64,000 nucleotides of DNA, from positions 173,672,310-173,736,309 of the forward strand of contig CP136064.1 in the NCBI GenBank assembly GCA_032622095.1. Reading direction: 5' to 3'. The stretch comes from Siphonodentalium dalli (lineage: Eukaryota > Mollusca > Scaphopoda > Gadilida > Siphonodentaliidae). The notes beneath the pieces are model-generated. The model saw only the letters and a list, made by a program, of their open reading frames with translations, was not told the DNA's origin and ran no database searches. Positions 59,043 to 64,000 of this stretch are shown here, piece after piece; positions within the stretch are counted from its first letter, which is position 1; the number at the start of each line of letters is the position of its first letter. The position numbers and the translations under genes are program-made.

Positions 59043-60420
59043 ATATCCCCCGCAACGAGTTGTAGGGGGGGGGGGGGGGGGTATACTGGAATCAGCTCGT
59101 CCATCCGTCCGTGGACACAAATATGTCCGAAGTTTTTCTCAGTCGTTTTTTTTATCAATTTCCGTGAAACTTGGCACAGACATCAACCACCATGGGAACC
59201 TGTGCACCTGCGATTATGACGTCTGTTGGACTTATTTTGATGGAGTAAGGCCCGTTTTATACGTCGAGCCAGACACGGGTCGCGCCAGCCTAATTAGTGT
59301 GAAAATGACAAAGTCCAAGATAGCGCGACTGGAGCACGACGTATAAAACCAACTGGCGCGTCAGAATTTCTCCTGTGCTACACGTCTGGGGCTCGACGCT
59401 GTCTTAGACGACGTACTAAACACGGGTCGCGCTAAGATGATTCAGGGAAAGCCATCCCCATTTAGGACCCCTTTGGCGGAGAGCATGCGAATTTGAAGTT
59501 TTTGGCGTCATTACTTATCTCTTGAGTCATCCTAGCGCGACCCGTGTCTGGCACGTTGTATAAAACAGCGTCGAGCCACAGACGTGCTAACTCTTGGCCG
59601 GTGTAAATATGCATTGAAGGCAATTGTACGGTACTACGGGGACATGCATGTATCCACTGACAAAGGACGTTTCGCGAACGTTGGGAATAAATATATTGCA
59701 GAGATATATATATTCGAAGGCTCAAGGGAAATGAATGACCAGATCCCGATTTTGAAACCAACGAAAGCGTAAATTATGAGATTCATTCACTGTATAGAGA
59801 GCCAGTTTATAGTGCATTGTCAGAGGACACTATCGCGGAAATGATTATAGCAGACGGCATTTTGTATCGGAAATGCTAAAATTGTTCGAAATATACGATT
59901 ACAGCACGTGCCAGCTGGCTCGACGTATAAATCAAACAAACGTAACACGAGCCAGAGACGCGCCAATGTCGAGCCAGGCGTAGATAGCGCGACCCGTGTT
60001 TGGCGCGACGTATAAAACGGGCCTTATTCCCCCTTTTTTTCGACTTTTCGCAACATGTATAATTTTGTCCGAGCTTTTATTCCTACATTTTTAGGTCAAT
60101 TTTTTCAAACTTGGCACAGATATTTAGTACCATGGGAACCTGTGCACCTGCAATTATGACCTCTGTCCGACTTTTTTGTGTGGAGTTATTCCCCTTTTTC
60201 AACTTAGAACATTTTCGTAACATGCATAATTTTGTCCGAGCTTTTATTCCTACATTTTTCGGTCAATAGGTTTAAGATTAGGGTTAGGGTTGTGCACCTG
60301 CAATGGGAACTGTTATTTTACTATTTTGACTAAATGTTTACTGACATGTGAAACATCTTAGTATTTTAAAAACACGGGACAGTCCCATTGGGACAGTCAC
60401 ACCTCTAGTTCCACCTCTTA
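59043..60420 (+). repeat. Bivalve-type 'CCCCCGCAACGAG...CCGTCCGT' repeat, split by a DNA element
   Basis: TATCCCCCGCAACGAGTTG, a G-run, CATCCGTCCGTGGAC, then AACTTGGCACAGACATCAAC and CATGGGAACCTGTGCACCTG. The last phrases recur at about 60110-60150 and 60290, showing diverged tandem structure. The element at 59248-60024 is inserted at a TGGAGTTATTCCCC-like site whose uninterrupted relative is at about 60180. Confidence 0.65.
59248..60024. mobile_element. DNA element with GGCCCGTTTTATACGTCG termini, TA target
   Basis: Inverted ends AGGCCCGTTTTATACGTCG and CGACGTATAAAACGGGCCT, with TA on both sides. Subterminal copies of ACGTATAAAAC and GCGCGACCCGTGT recur in both orientations through the interior (59336, 59400, 59537, 59925, 59987). 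No coding frame. More GC-rich than the host repeat it split. Confidence 0.75.
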
Positions 60421-60999
60421 CTGATTTCTTAATTGATTCTGATAGCATTTCACCATATAATATTTCCGCCATGGGAAAATAAATGAGTCCATATTTCAGC
60501 CGAATTGGAGAAACAAATAACGCGACAGGCGACCATGGTATTTGGTATTTGTCACTGAAAAATAGTCATGTCCTTGCACCTGATATACTCACAAAGCAAT
60601 CCAAAGCTATGTATATTACACAATTTAATTATTTCCGTGGGGTGCATTAATTCTGCTCATGGTACCCAGAGCATTAATCTTGAAATAACGCATGTAAGAC
60701 CACCATCTGATTGAAGACTAAATAAATGAACAAGCGACGAGTTACAGTGTTTATAAATTTATAAGGATATATTCTGTCAATCATAAAACTATTTGTGGGC
60801 TGTGACGTCATACTGCCGAAGATATTTATAGTGGCGTAATATGAATTGTAGCGAAATCATTCAAACTTGGAATGCGTAGCTTGTTAAATAGTCTGCATTA
60901 GTCTGACAACTATAGTTAGGACCACTGCTATGCACAGAATTTCAGCCCACATGTTATGAAATATAATTGAGTTTTGGCGGGAAATATGAACAATTGCAT

Positions 61000-62033
61000 T
61001 AGGGTCCTGCGAATTGGATATTTTGATCGAATCGAATTCCCAAATCGAATCGAATATCGAATCGAATCATATCTGTGTGTTGCATTCTCAATTAGGTATG
61101 TTTTGTCAACGATTAGATTATTTGTGAAACGTTCTATGAACTACATGCATGAAGTTCCATCAGAACTTATGTGGCGATAAACCGTCGTTTGATATACTAT
61201 TAACTTCAATTTATAATTGTCAAGAAAACAAAGCAGATTAAAATGTCCATGCGGCCATCACAACGATTAATATATTACCACTAAACGGATTATCAAACTA
61301 AAATCACACGAAATTTCTACAGTTTGCATGTACATGCAAAATTGCAAATCGGCATTCGGAAACACCTGTTGTTATAAACTTGAAGACGCAACAACAGTCG
61401 CAGTGTAGCCTCTTCATGTATTGGTTGATGCTTCTTGAACAGATGATTCCATAGATGGGTCATTGTCCCAGATGCTTGCGATTTATACACCATGCATGTT
61501 GCATTCATCACACGTGCCTGCAGCTTTATCATGTTTAAAATAAACATGAATGATGGACGACATTTTGTCCATTGTAAAAGAACACTCTGAAACTGAAAGT
61601 CAACTTCAAAAGAGAACAGTGCCAAAATGCACTTTTCAACACCAGGAACATGTGTTGTTTACATTACACCCATATTACATAACGCGGAATCGAATAGACG
61701 ATGGATAACGCTATCGGTAGCCCAGTCTCATAGCTATTATAATTTACCGCGCCGTCGGTCCATTGGCTATCTGCTAGCTTTTGCTACCATTTTAAAGCTA
61801 TATAATTCAGACGTATTTAGTTGTCCTATCGCGGCTATGTACAATAAGAATTATAATGTGCATATATACATAATTTTCTGGAATTAAATGCCACAAACAG
61901 TTAAGATCGACATGTGTACTTGTCCTGAAACAGCCTACTTTTCCGTCATAGTATATTCAAAATTTCGAGTTGGCAATTTCGACTCGAATTCGAATCGAAT
62001 TTGACTTTCAAATCAAATATTCGCAGGAGCCTA
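61000..62033. mobile_element. hAT-type element with BED-finger remnant, 8-bp TSD AATTGCAT
   Basis: Ends TAGGGTCCTGCGAAT and ATTCGCAGGAGCCTA, flanked by the exact duplication AATTGCAT (60992-60999, 62034-62041). GAATCGAAT repeats form the subterminal regions. The interior carries a broken BED zinc-finger fragment on the minus strand, the usual N-terminal domain of hAT transposases. 1034 bases, so most of a transposase is missing. Confidence 0.85.
61400..61590 (-). pseudogene. BED-type zinc-finger fragment of a hAT transposase, frameshifted
   Basis: One frame gives VYFKHDKAAGTCDECN with the C-x2-C pair (61501-61512). The next frame gives YKSQASGTMTHLWNHLFKKH with the H-x4-H pair (about 61430-61460). 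Read together they match the BED-finger layout C-x2-C...T-x2-L-x2-HL-x3-H, so a frameshift lies between about 61485 and 61500. No catalytic DDE or dimerisation region is seen. Confidence 0.6.
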
Positions 62034-62545
62034 AATTGCATCGTTGTTTGTGCATAGGGGGCCCCACGCATGATAATGAAACTATTATTGACCGTACTTT
62101 TACCTTATCTCCATAATGGGGGAATATGTTTTGCACGGGATCTCCAACCGTAAGTAGTTTTATCCACAGAAATCCCGTGCACAAAATATCTATACTCAGC
62201 AGTTAGGATTCTTTGATGTTACCACAACATTTTCATATGTGTATTGCACTGTATACAACGTCACTATTTGACTGCACACCAAACTCTGCGATGTAGTTTT
62301 GCCGCTTTTATTTCAAAGGGTTACACTGTACTAGTAACATACTGTGCTCAATTGACTCACCTTTTCACCAGTATTCTATTTAACCCTCGAACTCCTGTTT
62401 CAGTCAGATTTTTTTTACGATTGATTACTATTGACTTTAGGAACATGTGTGTCTCAAACAGATCACAAGCGAGGGGAATGAGGCTGTGTGACAAAATTAG
62501 GCAAAGTGACACACTTTAGGGATATCTCCCATGCCTCATCTGTCT

Positions 62546-62932
62546 TTAACCCTTTCTATACTAAATGGATTCTTCCAATCAGATATAAAGGTATACATTG
62601 GATTAGTCTATTATTTATTTGGAGGGGAGTTCAGAATAAATTAGCAGACAACAGTCAGACAACACAAGTGCTGAACGATTTATATTCATTGGTGGGAAGT
62701 GTTCAGATAATAAGTTCTATGCTATGATAGATTTGTGATCCGAGCACAGGAAAGGTAAACTGAATCATGTATCTGGGCAAATTTGCTTTCAGGGAGTCAT
62801 TGGTTTTTAAGTGCAGTGGAGTGATTTCTCAGTGAAATTAACCTGTGCAGCCTCTCCTCCACCCATTAAACTGACGTCTGCAGTTTCTAAGGGAACTACC
62901 CATCAATGAGTATTTAGTGTAGAAAGGGTTAA
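62546..62932. mobile_element. TTAA-type MITE with internal insertion
   Basis: TTAACCCTTTCTATACTAAA at the left and GTGTAGAAAGGGTTAA at the right. At 387 bases it is longer than the 253-base copy; the extra stretch (about 62720-62890) is unlike other copies and replaces the usual second hairpin arm. Confidence 0.8.
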
Positions 62933-64000
62933 AAAAGAACTCTAAATTGAACTATATAACTCATCGGTGTGAGCAAACAAACAAAAGACAGGCTCAGTGT
63001 GGATGCTCTTCATTATATCCATATTAGGGAACCTTGGAAGCATTATTTTATTTATAAATATAAGCATGTACTATGTATATTTATATTGTCATTGTAACTG
63101 AAGCACCCACATGATGAATATTTCAAACTAAAATGAAACTCATTATATAATTAACCTTTCCCTGATTGGAATAAAGTTTGCGAAAACCCTGTGCCAATGC
63201 ATTCTCTTATATATGCGAGTCTCCCATAGGGAGCCTCATATATATATCAGAGAATACATTGGCCTAACAATCTTTACCTTGACCTTGTAAGCCAGTGCAT
63301 TCTCTTATATATGTGAGGCTCCCTATGGGAGACTTGCATATATAAGCAAATGCACTGGCACAGGGTCTTTAATGCTACACCAGCGCAGCTCCCATCATGA
63401 AAGGGTTAATATGGAATACACTATAGTTGCATGTTGCAGTTTACCAGGGAATGTGGCTGTATTTGGGAAGCACATACCAGGCGCCTTGTCGGGAGAAAAA
63501 TTGGATGTTTATCACTGAAAAGTAGCCAATTTCCTTGCACTTGAGACAACAAGCAGGAACATTGAAGCTTTGTATAGAAACCATATTAAAACAGATCGTC
63601 TTAGATCTCAAGTTAATGAACTAAAAGCATGTAAGCACAACAACTTAGAATGGATACAACAACTTTTATTTAAACAGTAGCAATATTAAAAGCCGACATC
63701 AAAGACTGCCGCGGTTGGCAAGACACACTGTCTAGCAGTAACAGGTGTTACGTAATGAGATGAGCACGTGCTATACACAGGTTCTGCGTGGCTGCTTTCT
63801 TTGTATTTTGTTCACAGTACCGATCAAAACTATTTGTTGTAAAATCAAAAGCCATTCCTCAGACGAAGATGACCTCATGCTGGATTCGTATAATGGATAA
63901 TTTTGTATGCATTTGATAGGTAATAAATACACTGATAATAACTAGTAATAATTCAACTGTTTTATTTTTAATTAAACATTTCTTTGGTACAGATCTTGTT
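62933..64000. other. Non-coding right end apart from the TTAA-type MITE
   Basis: No exon seen. The segment 63476-63640 has weak similarity to 60530-60740 (CACTGAAAA-TAG, CCTTGCAC-TGA phrases), suggesting an old dispersed repeat. Confidence 0.4.
63151..63409. mobile_element. TTAA-type two-palindrome MITE, best copy
   Basis: TTAACCTTTC at the left and GAAAGGGTTAA at the right, 259 bases. Palindromes at about 63193-63266 and 63290-63362 are separated by a short linker containing CTTGACCTTGTAAG. The same linker is present in the copy at 18768. Confidence 0.85.

Noticed and set aside
60274-60292. Telomeric TTAGGG tract
   Set aside because: Only about two adjacent TTAGGG units inside a dispersed repeat; no array.

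Overview
This is a 64-kb piece of AT-rich animal genome with introns, small exons and very dense transposon debris. It is most likely from a bivalve mollusc, possibly a scallop. Three things suggest this: (1) intronic repeats of the 'TTAGCTCACCTGAG ... GTCCGTCCGTC' and 'AACTTGGCACAGACATCAACC' type; (2) frequent ACATGTACATGT words and the GGGAGGTAACTC word; (3) protein-level resemblance of the one clear housekeeping gene to animal SEC62. The species cannot be fixed by eye. A 100-base run of N (30247-30346) marks a scaffold gap.

Only two host genes are well supported. On the minus strand at 23739-25949 is an uninterrupted 736-residue C2H2 zinc-finger protein with ten C2H2 fingers and one degenerate finger. 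On the plus strand at 43523-57825 is SEC62, the ER translocation factor that works with SEC61 and SEC63. Eight exons can be placed with consistent phases and GT/AG borders. The short first coding exon (start codon and basic N-terminus) was not found. The protein ends with a lysine/acidic tail carrying a candidate LC3-interaction motif.

Layout. 1-23.7 kb: no convincing gene; fold-back MITEs, TTAA-flanked piggyBac-type MITEs and older dispersed repeats. 23.7-26.7 kb: the zinc-finger gene and a possible CRE-rich upstream region. 26.7-29.5 kb: two non-autonomous DNA elements (26714-28284 with TTAA ends; 28477-29459 with GTCGCATTATGCCCC repeats). 30.3-39.2 kb: a nest of transposons. One hAT-like element sits inside another, that one sits inside an inverted-repeat element, and a 5'-truncated LINE is flanked by 1.12-kb near-identical direct repeats. 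Two related TIR elements follow, one carrying an exon-like sequence. 39.2-43.5 kb: a large inverted repeat and a tRNA-derived SINE. 43.5-57.8 kb: SEC62, whose introns hold many insertions and a 47-unit minisatellite touching the exon-3 splice acceptor. 58-64 kb: more DNA elements, including a hAT-type element with a broken BED-finger fragment.

The two host genes show no sign of working together. The most notable observations are the minisatellite in which each unit resembles the SEC62 3' splice site, the LINE whose ends coincide with 1.12-kb direct repeats, and the exon-like sequence inside a TIR element. All calls are by eye; no search or alignment program was run.
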